Assembly (NCBI GenBank): GCA_000758905.1
Contig: JRNA01000011.1
Location: 44,472 to 108,471, forward strand
Source: Clostridiales bacterium S5-A14a
Lineage (GTDB): Bacteria > Bacillota > Clostridia > Peptostreptococcales > Anaerovoracaceae
Length of the DNA stretch: 64,000 nt
Reading direction: 5' to 3'
Made by a program: the position numbers and the translations under genes. Below the pieces are notes generated by a model that ran no database searches, was not told the DNA's origin, and saw only the letters and a program-made list of their open reading frames with translations. Positions 1 to 7,777 of the stretch are shown here, piece after piece (positions within the stretch are counted from its first letter, which is position 1; every line of letters begins with the position of its first letter).

Positions 1-861
1 AAGAAGATTGGCGTAAGTATTTGTCTGGTATTGATGATTTTGTTCGGTGGATGTATTATGGCTTTTGCTGCAGATGACAGCTTGGAGATTGTAAATACGT
101 ATCCGGTCGATGGTCAAAAAAATACAACTGTCGAGAATTTGAGTGTCAAGCTTAACTTTAACCAAAGTGTGAGCGATAAATCAAATAGAGAACTTAATAG
201 CAGAGCATTTTCCATAAAGGGAAAGAATGGCAAAAAAGTTCCTATTAGGGTAATGTACAACCCAAAAGATGTGAAACAGGTGATGGTAATTGCAGATAAT
301 CACGATGGCAAAAACAAAATCAAGGAAGACACCAATTATACGCTACATGTCTCAAAGAATTTGATCAGTGATACTGGTGCAAGACTTGGGCACGATGTTG
401 AAATTAAATTCACTACCATGAACCAAAAGAGAAATACTATGATTTACATGGTTATGATGGCAGTTATGTTTGGTGGAATGTTCTTCTTTACATCTAGGAG
501 CGCTAGAAAAGCAAAAGAATCTGAACTCGATGAGAAGGATATTAAGGTAAATCCTTACAAGGAAGCGAAGAGAACTGGAAAATCTGTTGAAGAAATCGTT
601 TCAAAGCAAGAAAAAGAGAAGGCTAAGAGGGCTGAAAGAGTTGAAAAGGCTAAGGCTAAAAGAGAAGCTGAAGAAGCAAGACTTGCTGAGCTTTATGGCG
701 AAGAAGAGGAGTTGGCGCCTGGACATTTTAGAGTAAATGCTCCAAGGCCAATCAGTGCCGCGGGAGGCAAGACGGTTTCTGGCAGGAAAGCTATAGCAGA
801 GGCTAGAAGAGAACAGGAAGAACGCTGGGAAAAACAGGCAAAGAAGAGAAATAAAAAATGA
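1..861 (+). CDS. Membrane-anchored Ig-like (SbsA/Big_5-type) protein, 5' end outside window
   Basis: The frame is open from base 1, so the true start lies just upstream. The first visible residues (KKIGVSICLV...) read as the charged start and hydrophobic core of a signal peptide ending near AFAA (about base 72). An extracellular Ig-like module follows, with a 'P-x-D-G-x-x-x-x-T' opening and 'F.I.GKNGKKVP' strands as in SbsA/Big_5 repeats. A hydrophobic helix (about bases 439-495) and a cytoplasmic Lys/Glu/Arg-rich tail, probably coiled coil, follow. The function is not recognisable; a single-pass surface protein with a long charged tail suggests structural or scaffold work. The stop overlaps the ispE start by 4 bp (ATGA), so the two are translationally coupled. 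An internal ATG at base 31 would leave only a shortened signal peptide and is less likely to be the start. Confidence 0.75.
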   Translation, partial: KKIGVSICLVLMILFGGCIMAFAADDSLEIVNTYPVDGQKNTTVENLSVKLNFNQSVSDKSNRELNSRAFSIKGKNGKKVPIRVMYNPKDVKQVMVIADNHDGKNKIKEDTNYTLHVSKNLISDTGARLGHDVEIKFTTMNQKRNTMIYMVMMAVMFGGMFFFTSRSARKAKESELDEKDIKVNPYKEAKRTGKSVEEIVSKQEKEKAKRAERVEKAKAKREAEEARLAELYGEEEELAPGHFRVNAPRPISAAGGKTVSGRKAIAEARREQEERWEKQAKKRNKK

Positions 862-1979
862 AGAGCATAATGCTGGCATCCTATGCTAAAGTCAATATTT
901 CGCTTGATGTTGGCGAGGCGATGGAAGACGGATACCACCCCGTTGATATGGTGATGTGCCAAGTGCTGTTGCACGATCTCGTGCAGATGTCTGTTTTTCA
1001 GGATGAAGGAAAATGGAGCGAGAAAGCGCACGGCAAAGATGTTGATCTTAAAGGCCACAAAATAGCAATGCCGCAAATTGAAATAAGTGCTAACTGGCCG
1101 TATGTACCATGTGATGAAAGAAATATATGCCATAAAGCAGTTATCAGTTTCATAAGAACGTTCATTTCAACTGAAAGGCTAAAGAGTAAACTTTACAAAA
1201 TCCCCGATAAAGTTAGTATTGTGCTAAAAAAACGGGTGCCAGTTGGAGCCGGACTTGGGGGTGGAAGCGGCAATGCTGCGGCGGTGATTCATGGGCTAAA
1301 TGCACTGCTTGGGACACACTTTTCTATGAAAGAACTTATGGAAATAGGAGCTGAACTTGGAGCAGACGTTCCATTTGCTATTATGAATCAGGCAAAAAGT
1401 TGTCGGGCAATACCGTCGTATTTGAGGAGTGACAGATTGGCCTGCACCTGCGCACGAGCTACTGGCATTGGCACAGAATTATCTCCAGTGAAGATGCCGC
1501 CAAGAGATATTTTGCTCGTAAAGCCGTCATTTGGTGCTTCTACTAGAGAAGTTTATAAGGGTATCGATTCCTGCGTTATCCCGATGCGACCTGATAATGA
1601 CCGGCTCGTGTCTATTTTGGAGGATTTATCAGATAATTCTGGAGAGGCTGAGTCAGATGAAAAATGCAAAGAGTTATGGGACAGGGCCTATGACCAGATG
1701 ATAAATGTGCTTGAAAATTATACCATCAAAAAAAACAGTGTTTTGCAGAATTTGAAGCAGAATCTCGAAGACGCAGAGCAGACAAGTCATACGATGATGT
1801 CAGGAAGCGGCACAACTATTTTTTCAATTCTTAACAATGATATTAAAATTGATAATTTATATCCCCTTATCAATAATTTGAAAACCAGAGGGAATAATGT
1901 CATAGTAACTGAAATACTTGATGGGCGATCAGATGGAATCGCCAAAAAGAAAAAAAGAGGGCGAGAAGATGATAATTAA
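858..1979 (+). CDS. ispE: 4-diphosphocytidyl-2-C-methyl-D-erythritol kinase
   Basis: GHMP-family kinase that phosphorylates CDP-methylerythritol in the non-mevalonate isoprenoid pathway, in the cytoplasm. The N-terminal substrate motif (ASYAKVNISLDV, residues 7-18), the Gly-rich ATP loop (PVGAGLGGGSGNA, 128-140), the LGADVPF motif with the catalytic Asp (168-174) and the C-terminal MSGSGTT motif (314-320) are all present. At 373 residues it is clearly longer than the usual 280-300. The extra length lies in two places: a charged stretch after residue 45, and residues 180-290, where family members are compact. It overlaps the upstream membrane-protein gene by 4 bp and the downstream GntR gene by 11 bp, so the three probably form one transcript. 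Confidence 0.9.
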   Translation: MKSIMLASYAKVNISLDVGEAMEDGYHPVDMVMCQVLLHDLVQMSVFQDEGKWSEKAHGKDVDLKGHKIAMPQIEISANWPYVPCDERNICHKAVISFIRTFISTERLKSKLYKIPDKVSIVLKKRVPVGAGLGGGSGNAAAVIHGLNALLGTHFSMKELMEIGAELGADVPFAIMNQAKSCRAIPSYLRSDRLACTCARATGIGTELSPVKMPPRDILLVKPSFGASTREVYKGIDSCVIPMRPDNDRLVSILEDLSDNSGEAESDEKCKELWDRAYDQMINVLENYTIKKNSVLQNLKQNLEDAEQTSHTMMSGSGTTIFSILNNDIKIDNLYPLINNLKTRGNNVIVTEILDGRSDGIAKKKKRGREDDN

Positions 1980-2655
1980 CGACAGCAGTGACAGCAACGG
2001 CTACAGGTCTCTTAGAGAGTCGGTATACAGTAAAATAAAGAAGAAGATTCTAATTGGTGAGATGAAACCAGGCACTAGAATTGTTGAAGTCGCGCTCGCT
2101 GAAAGTCTAGGTGTAAGCAGAACCCCAGTCAGGGAGGCAATCAGGCAACTTGAGAAAGAGGGAATGGTCACAGTGGTTGAACCTAGAAAGGGTTCTTACG
2201 TATCAGACATCTCGGTGAAAGATATGGTCGACATCCTCGAAGTCAGGGCTGAACTAGAGGCACTTGCAGCAAAACTTGCAACATCAAGAGCTTTAGAAGA
2301 AGAAATCCAGGAGATGGAAAAAATTTCGGGGATGTATAGGCAAGCCATATATGAGAATGATACAGAAAATATCATTAAGTATGACGAAATGTTTCACAAA
2401 AAAATCGTGGCAGCCAGTGGCAATAAGTCTCTAATAGTTGTTAGCGAAACAATTCAAGATATGGCACTTCGATTCAGATATTTATACTATGACGATTTTT
2501 CACGCTATGAAAACATGCCTTCTGAACATAGACATATCCTCGACGCCATTAGATCGAAGGATGCCGAGATGGCAAAGGAAGTAGCGTTAAGCCACGTAGG
2601 TGATTTAAAGGCCTTTGTAATTAGTGAAGGAGAGCATGGTTTTAAGAAAGTCTAA
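1969..2655 (+). CDS. GntR-family transcriptional regulator (FadR/FCD subfamily)
   Basis: Cytoplasmic DNA-binding repressor or activator of about 228 residues. The N-terminal winged helix shows the family signature PGTRIVEVALAESLGVSRTPVREAIRQL in its usual place. The helical FCD effector domain follows, with candidate metal or ligand residues in DEMFHKKI, SEHRHILDAI and ALSHVGD. The ATG at 1969 is preferred over an upstream in-frame ATG at 1918 because a purine-rich site (aaaagaggg) sits about 8 bases before it and because homologous proteins begin close to the winged helix. It overlaps the ispE end by 11 bp. The regulated genes are not evident; FCD regulators usually sense small carboxylates or sugars, but nothing nearby identifies the ligand. 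Confidence 0.88.
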   Translation: MIINDSSDSNGYRSLRESVYSKIKKKILIGEMKPGTRIVEVALAESLGVSRTPVREAIRQLEKEGMVTVVEPRKGSYVSDISVKDMVDILEVRAELEALAAKLATSRALEEEIQEMEKISGMYRQAIYENDTENIIKYDEMFHKKIVAASGNKSLIVVSETIQDMALRFRYLYYDDFSRYENMPSEHRHILDAIRSKDAEMAKEVALSHVGDLKAFVISEGEHGFKKV

Positions 2656-2706
2656 TAATTATAGGCAAATAAAAACACAAGATTTAGATCAAACAATTGA
2701 AATATT

Positions 2707-2741
2707 AAGATAGTCTTAAATGTCAAGACTATCTTTTTTTT
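2707..2741 (+). terminator. Rho-independent terminator after GntR gene
   Basis: An 11-bp perfect stem (AAGATAGTCTT / AAGACTATCTT) around a short loop is followed by a run of eight T. It closes the transcript that carries ispE and the GntR regulator. Confidence 0.88.
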
Positions 2742-2857
2742 GACTCACGCAATCTTATAGTAAAATAAAAACATTGAAAATCTAATGCTTGAATGATTTA
2801 ACGCCATTGAATCCTTAGACGAAATATTTTAATTGTGAAAATAATGATAAATAGTGC

Positions 2858-2886
2858 TTGAAGTATTTTGTTTTTTATATTATACT
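2858..2886 (+). promoter_or_regulatory. Sigma-A type promoter of the surface-protein gene
   Basis: A -35 box TTGAAG (2858-2863) is followed by a 17-bp spacer and a -10 box TATACT (2881-2886). Transcription would begin around 2893, inside the inverted repeat that starts at the last base of the -10 box. Confidence 0.7.
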
Positions 2887-2917
2887 TAATCTTGTTAGGC
2901 ATAGCTAACAAGATTAA
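2886..2917 (+). promoter_or_regulatory. Perfect 13-bp inverted repeat (candidate repressor operator)
   Basis: The arms TTAATCTTGTTAG and CTAACAAGATTAA are perfect complements separated by GCATAG. The repeat begins in the -10 box, covers the transcription start and ends just before the AAGGAGG ribosome-binding site. The central TTAGGCATAGCTAA resembles the TTAGG...CTAA half-sites of DtxR/MntR/IdeR-type metal regulators. A bound repressor here would block initiation. As RNA it would also fold into a 5' hairpin, so it could act as a stabiliser instead. Confidence 0.6.
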
Positions 2918-2928
2918 AAGGAGGTTTT

Positions 2929-4851
2929 ATGAAAACACATTATTTGAAGTCAAAGATTTTTGCTCTTGCTACAATGGTATTTATGATTTTAGCCCTAGTG
3001 CCAATGAATGCTATGGCTGATGACACAAGTAGCAATAATGCACCAAGCGAAAAGTACATTATGATGAATGTTCCATATAGTGATTTCTATGGGCAAAAGA
3101 TAGATTCTGTAACATCTGCAACCAAGAAGAAGACCATGAACGAGAAGATTGTTGGAGGATCATACCACACGCCAGATGGCAGCCAGATTCTTGGTGTTAC
3201 TTGCCCCGTAAAAGTTGGAGAGGGAGTTGATTTAAGCAATTATAAGAAGGTTGACTCTGAAGCAGATTTATTTGCTGGCGATAACTATTCTTATGTTGAA
3301 ATCAGTGAAACACCTAAATTCTATTTAGAAGCAACTAATGCTGATGGAGCTATTAAATTTAGCATTCCTGAGGCTGTTAAAAAGTCTGCGAAACAGGTTA
3401 ATCCTGAAGTAGGAGAAATAGCCATAACTGACGATCGCCATGTTGACTATGCAATAAAATTAAAGAATTACGAAACATTCCTTCATGAAAATACAAAGGT
3501 ATATGGTGTTACAATTGAAGGAGGGGGGTACTCTTCTAAACAGATAAGACACCTAGCACAAATAAGAAATATCTACAAGAAGTATCAAATAGGTGCTTCA
3601 AAAGAGGAAATGGGCAAATTCATTGGGGGTGTAGTCACCAAGATAACATATTACACCTCTGATGGGATTTATGAGATTAGTAACATAAGAATAAGCATCC
3701 CGAAACTTATAGATAATAAGGCTGGAGAAGCACTAAAGGTCGATAATGTGCCTTATGGAACAGGAAGCACACCAGTAACTGTTAATTTGCCAGATCGCTA
3801 TATTGGTGAATACTTCCTTGATGGAAACAAAGTAAATATCGATAACGGTAGAATTGTAACAAGCGACCTTTCCGTAGGTGTTCATAAGCTTACAGCAAAA
3901 GATAGATTTAAGGAATATGCTAATGTAGACGCATATTTTACAGTTACAACTGATAAGATGCCAGCAAAATATGATGGCAAGAAATCTATTGTTAAAGAGG
4001 AAAATTTCACTGACGAAGATTTTGCAGGATATCTTAACAATGTTACTAAGATGCAAATTAAAGTAGGAGATAAGACAGAGACATATAAAGTAAGTGGAAA
4101 GCACAGCATCCCAATAATAGACAAGAAAACTGGAAGTCTTGATTTTGAGTCAGATAAGGTTGCAAAGGTTAAAACTGACTTCCCTGACTTATCCGATGCA
4201 GAAATTACAGTATTGTCAGATGGATATAAGGATCTTAAGTTTAATTTAAAGACGGAAACTCCGAAAGAAAATAATAATACTCAAGAACCTGGTGAAAATA
4301 ATGAATCTGGCGATAAACCAACCACTGGCGACAAACCATCTGATGAAGGTAAACCAGATCCTAGCGGCAAGCCACATGCTGGAAGTAACCCTGAAATCCG
4401 AGAACTTAATGTGATAACAGAGGGGCAGAATGATGACAAAACAATTGCTAAAGATAATGCAGTCATCTATGTAATAGGGGAATCAACCAAGGCTACATTT
4501 AGAATCCTTGGAGATGAACTCAAGGTAGAAGATTTAAAGGGCGTCCTTGTTGATGGGCAACTTATAAATAAAACAAACTATGATGTACGACAGGGAAGCA
4601 TAATAGTAACATTTAAAAAGTCTTATGTCGATTCTTTAAAACCAGGAAAGCACGATATAACCTTTGATACAAAAAAGGGCACTGCTAAGGCGGAGCTGGT
4701 AGTCAAAGATAAGGCACAGTTAAATGTAACTACTAATTCAAATAGCGAAAACACTCCAGCAAATACAGGTGATACATCTGGATTTGCAATTTATACCCTC
4801 ATTACTTTAGCGGCGATAGGAGGACTTTATAAAACATTAAGAAAAAATTAA
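2929..4851 (+). CDS. Secreted sortase-type surface protein, possibly with Tp47-like domain
   Basis: 640-residue exported protein. Residues 1-31 are a signal peptide (hydrophobic core, cleavage near AMA-DD). Residues about 45-290 contain a conserved-looking module (MMNVPYSDFYGQ..., VTSAT..., GGSYH..., LGVTCPVKV) that I associate, without certainty, with the 'penicillin-binding Tp47' type of domain found in Firmicute surface proteins. All-beta segments follow, then a Pro/Gly/Asp/Lys-rich linker (about 445-485), another beta domain, and a C-terminal PANTG-D motif (610-615) with a hydrophobic helix and KTLRKN tail. That tail reads as a cell-wall sorting signal, though the canonical Pro at position 2 is missing. 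The start is fixed by AAGGAGG five bases upstream. It is monocistronic between terminators at 2707 and 4877. The operator-like repeat suggests tight control, perhaps by metal. Confidence 0.75.
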   Translation: MKTHYLKSKIFALATMVFMILALVPMNAMADDTSSNNAPSEKYIMMNVPYSDFYGQKIDSVTSATKKKTMNEKIVGGSYHTPDGSQILGVTCPVKVGEGVDLSNYKKVDSEADLFAGDNYSYVEISETPKFYLEATNADGAIKFSIPEAVKKSAKQVNPEVGEIAITDDRHVDYAIKLKNYETFLHENTKVYGVTIEGGGYSSKQIRHLAQIRNIYKKYQIGASKEEMGKFIGGVVTKITYYTSDGIYEISNIRISIPKLIDNKAGEALKVDNVPYGTGSTPVTVNLPDRYIGEYFLDGNKVNIDNGRIVTSDLSVGVHKLTAKDRFKEYANVDAYFTVTTDKMPAKYDGKKSIVKEENFTDEDFAGYLNNVTKMQIKVGDKTETYKVSGKHSIPIIDKKTGSLDFESDKVAKVKTDFPDLSDAEITVLSDGYKDLKFNLKTETPKENNNTQEPGENNESGDKPTTGDKPSDEGKPDPSGKPHAGSNPEIRELNVITEGQNDDKTIAKDNAVIYVIGESTKATFRILGDELKVEDLKGVLVDGQLINKTNYDVRQGSIIVTFKKSYVDSLKPGKHDITFDTKKGTAKAELVVKDKAQLNVTTNSNSENTPANTGDTSGFAIYTLITLAAIGGLYKTLRKN

Positions 4852-4876
4852 AAATTTTACAATAAGATAAGGTATA

Positions 4877-4911
4877 AAAACTAGGGATGACATCAGTCAT
4901 CCCTAGTTTTT
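4877..4911. terminator. Bidirectional terminator between surface-protein gene and htrA
   Basis: A long perfect stem (AAAACTAGGGATGAC / GTCATCCCTAGTTTT) has A-runs on its left and T-runs on its right, so it can terminate both the + strand surface-protein gene and the convergent htrA transcript. Confidence 0.88.
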
Positions 4912-4963
4912 ATGATGATGTATATATCAGACATAAGTCCAAGGCTTAATAAGTATTTTGAGG

Positions 4964-6217
4964 TTATTCCATCTCGTTTTTATCTGACAACTCTACTGGA
5001 ATCTTGACTTGCTTGCCATTTCTTTCGACAGTTATATCAACAGTTTCACCTACTTTGTGTTTGTTGATGTCCTTGATAAACGACTGACTATCTTTAATTT
5101 TCTTACCCTCAAGAGCAATAATCCTATCGCCCTCTCTGATGCCAGAAACTTTTGCGTTCTTTGTCAGCACCTTAGCTACGTATACACCTGGCTTAGGGAG
5201 ATTCATCTCTTTTGCCATTGATTCATCAAGAACGTTTGAAATCATTATTCCAACTCGTGGTTGAGGCGGCAACTTGCCCTCTTTTATCAGAGAGTCAATG
5301 ATGGGCTTGGCCTTATCAATAGGTATTGCAAACCCTATGCCTTCAATATTGTTGCCTGAAGATTTTGCAACAACTATGCCTATTAGATTTCCATAGTTAT
5401 CAAACAAACCACCTCCAGAATTGCCTGGATTTATGGAAGCGTCGGTCTGAAGAAGTTCCATATCTTTGCCATCGATAGTAATTCTCCGGTTTAGCGAGCT
5501 GACTATGCCGGCAGTTGCTGTGCCTCCGAGTTGGCCTAACGGATTTCCTATCGCAACTACGAATTGCCCCATCTGAAGCTTGCTGCTTTCACCGAATTCC
5601 GCAGGTCTTAGAGCAGAAGCGTTAATTCTTAGGACTGCAAGGTCTGTTTCAGGATCACGTCCTATAAGTTTAGCACTATAGGATTTACCGTTCTTGAGAG
5701 TGACCATGATTTTCTGAGCACCTTCGATTACGTGGTTATTAGTTACTATGTAGCCATTTTTGTTTATGACTACACCACTGCCTGCACCCTGTTTGACAAA
5801 GTTGTTGAGCCACCCATCTCTTGCGACAGATTCGGTACGTATCTCAACCACTGATGGTGAGTTTTTAGCTATTATCTCTTCAGCTGAAATGGTGCTTTTG
5901 CTGCTTTTGGCTATCGAATAAGTAGTTGGCGTGACACTTTTGTTGCCATACGCAGCATCGTTCAGTTTCGGAATAAGTATACCGTTTATTAGCGAAGTCA
6001 ACAAAGCTGTAAGAACCATCGCTATTATAAGCCAGACGGTAAATGCACGCTTAGAAATGTATTTTGTGCCATTGGAATTTGGATAAGTAGATCCACCTGT
6101 ACTGCTTTCTCCGTAATAATCGTAGTCAGGAGTATCTGGATCTATTTCCTCGAAATCGACATCTTGATATTCGGAGTCGCCGTAGTAATCATCCTGATAG
6201 TCATCAAAATTTCTCAT
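4964..6217 (-). CDS. htrA: HtrA/DegP-type membrane-anchored serine protease with PDZ domain
   Basis: Envelope quality-control protease of 417 residues. An unusually acidic, Tyr-rich cytoplasmic N-terminus (about residues 1-50) precedes one transmembrane helix (58-80). The trypsin-like domain carries the catalytic triad His162 (TNNHVIEG), Asp192 (ETDLAVLRI) and Ser267 (NPGNSGGGLF). A PDZ domain (about 310-415) recognises substrate C-termini. Length and order match the Bacillus HtrA/YkdA/YvtA type. It starts behind a G-rich ribosome-binding site and its own promoter at 6257-6285, and is transcribed divergently from the CNNM-type gene. In Bacillus such genes respond to secretion stress through CssRS; no CssRS genes are visible here. 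Confidence 0.93.
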   Translation of the reverse strand: MRNFDDYQDDYYGDSEYQDVDFEEIDPDTPDYDYYGESSTGGSTYPNSNGTKYISKRAFTVWLIIAMVLTALLTSLINGILIPKLNDAAYGNKSVTPTTYSIAKSSKSTISAEEIIAKNSPSVVEIRTESVARDGWLNNFVKQGAGSGVVINKNGYIVTNNHVIEGAQKIMVTLKNGKSYSAKLIGRDPETDLAVLRINASALRPAEFGESSKLQMGQFVVAIGNPLGQLGGTATAGIVSSLNRRITIDGKDMELLQTDASINPGNSGGGLFDNYGNLIGIVVAKSSGNNIEGIGFAIPIDKAKPIIDSLIKEGKLPPQPRVGIMISNVLDESMAKEMNLPKPGVYVAKVLTKNAKVSGIREGDRIIALEGKKIKDSQSFIKDINKHKVGETVDITVERNGKQVKIPVELSDKNEME

Positions 6218-6256
6218 ATTGTACCCCCCAATATATTGATTTGCATATGATGTAGA

Positions 6257-6285
6257 ATTTTATCATGAGAGTTACCAATAATCAA
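6257..6285 (-). promoter_or_regulatory. Promoter of htrA (minus strand)
   Basis: Read on the minus strand, TTGATT (6285-6280) is followed by a 17-bp spacer and TAAAAT (6262-6257), about 40 bases before the htrA start codon. Confidence 0.6.
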
Positions 6286-6359
6286 GTTATTCAGTGTGCG
6301 GTACAAACGGCTTAATACTGTAGAATCTTGTCGAAATTATAGTCTTTTTTGCCATTTTG

Positions 6360-6368
6360 TGGTACAAT
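6360..6368 (+). promoter_or_regulatory. Extended -10 promoter element upstream of CNNM-type gene
   Basis: TGG directly precedes TACAAT, an extended -10 arrangement. No good -35 box is seen at the matching distance, so the assignment is tentative. Confidence 0.4.
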
Positions 6369-6425
6369 ATGTATTTGGTGATTTCTAATTAATTGCAGCA
6401 ATTTTTAAGGAGGATGTTTTTGACT

Positions 6426-7694
6426 ATGGACAGTCGGGAACTGGTGATACCAGTTGTTCTGATTATAATATTTTTGATTTTTTCGGCTTTTTTCTCCGCT
6501 ACGGAAACGGCCTTTACTTCACTCAATAGAGTTAGACTGAAAAACAGGGCCAATGACGGTGATAAGAGGGCAAAGAAAACCCTCGAACTTTCACTGGAGT
6601 ATAATAAACTGCTTTCGACTATATTGATCGGGAATAATATTGTAAATATTGCATTGACCGCAACAGCAACTCTACTCTTTATCAAACTGTATGGAGCTTT
6701 CGGACCTACGATATCCACCATTGCAACCACGGTGATAGTTCTGATTTTTGGGGAAATTTCTCCAAAGAATCTAGCAAAAGAGGCACCTGAAAAGTTTGCA
6801 ATGTTTGCAACGCCTGCTACTCAATTTTTTATGATTCTGTTCGCACCGCTGAATTGGGTTTTCATGAAATGGAAGATTTTTCTGTCAAAGCTCTTTAAAA
6901 TATCTACAGAGGATGGGATAACGGAAGAAGAAATCCTAACCATGGTTGAAGAAGCTGAAACAGAAGGAAGGATTGAAGCGGATCAGAGTGAACTCATCCA
7001 AAATGCCATCGAGTTTAATGATCTTGAGGCATGGGATGTGATAACTCCGAGGGTAGATATAGTAGCGATTGATGTTGAGTCAACAAAGAAAGAAACGGCA
7101 AAAATATTCGCTGAAACTGGATTTTCTAGGGTGCCCGTATATGATGGAGATCTCGATAGAATTCTAGGAATTCTAAACCAGAAAGATTTCCATAATTATG
7201 TTGATGGCTCGAAGGAGACAATTTCAGACTATATTAAACCTGTAATCTATGTCGCAGGCTCGATGAAGGCAGCGGTTTTACTTAAACGTCTTCAGGTCAG
7301 CAAGTCACACATGGCGATTATCGTCGATGAGTATGGTGGCACTGCGGGTTTAGTTACTATGGAAGATATTATTGAAGAGTTGATTGGAGATATTTACGAT
7401 GAATATGACGAGGTCGAATCATCGGATATAACCCAGTTGCAGGATGGAAGTTACAGAGTAATGTGCAATGCAAATGTCGAGAAGATCTTTGATTATTTTG
7501 ATGAGGAACCTGAGCTCGATGTAAACACTGTCAACGGATGGGTAGTACTTCAACTTGACAAATTACCGAAGTCGGGAGATTCTTTTGTATATGAAACTGA
7601 CGACAAAATATTTAGAGGCAAGGTAACTAAGGCAGATGATAAGAAGGCTATCGAAATTAATTTGAGAGTTGAAAATAAGGAAAATAACGAATAG
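6426..7694 (+). CDS. CNNM/CorC-HlyC family membrane protein (DUF21-CBS-CorC_HlyC)
   Basis: Integral membrane protein of about 420 residues in the family linked to Mg2+/Co2+ homeostasis and historically called hemolysin C-like. The DUF21 region comes first, with helices starting at LVIPVVLIIIF, the typical FSATETAFTSLNR motif and GEISPKNLAKE. A cytoplasmic CBS-domain pair follows (TPRVDIVAIDV..., IVDEYGGTAGLVTMEDIIEE) and then a C-terminal CorC_HlyC domain. The AAGGAGG at 6407-6413 rules out the ATG at 6414, which abuts it. Starts at TTG 6420 (6-base spacing) or ATG 6426 (12-base spacing) are possible; the ATG is listed. CBS pairs in this family bind ATP-Mg. Confidence 0.88.
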   Translation: MDSRELVIPVVLIIIFLIFSAFFSATETAFTSLNRVRLKNRANDGDKRAKKTLELSLEYNKLLSTILIGNNIVNIALTATATLLFIKLYGAFGPTISTIATTVIVLIFGEISPKNLAKEAPEKFAMFATPATQFFMILFAPLNWVFMKWKIFLSKLFKISTEDGITEEEILTMVEEAETEGRIEADQSELIQNAIEFNDLEAWDVITPRVDIVAIDVESTKKETAKIFAETGFSRVPVYDGDLDRILGILNQKDFHNYVDGSKETISDYIKPVIYVAGSMKAAVLLKRLQVSKSHMAIIVDEYGGTAGLVTMEDIIEELIGDIYDEYDEVESSDITQLQDGSYRVMCNANVEKIFDYFDEEPELDVNTVNGWVVLQLDKLPKSGDSFVYETDDKIFRGKVTKADDKKAIEINLRVENKENNE

Positions 7695-7777
7695 TAAATG
7701 ATGGATGGGGGATATACTTCAGATCAGGTAATATTCTAGCAATACATAATATATTTTGTGCATATAAGGAGAAATGA

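Noticed and set aside
601..1133. Minus-strand frames opposite the Ig-like protein and ispE genes
   Set aside because: Shadows of real coding sequence; no ribosome-binding sites, low-complexity Ser/Leu/Phe translations.
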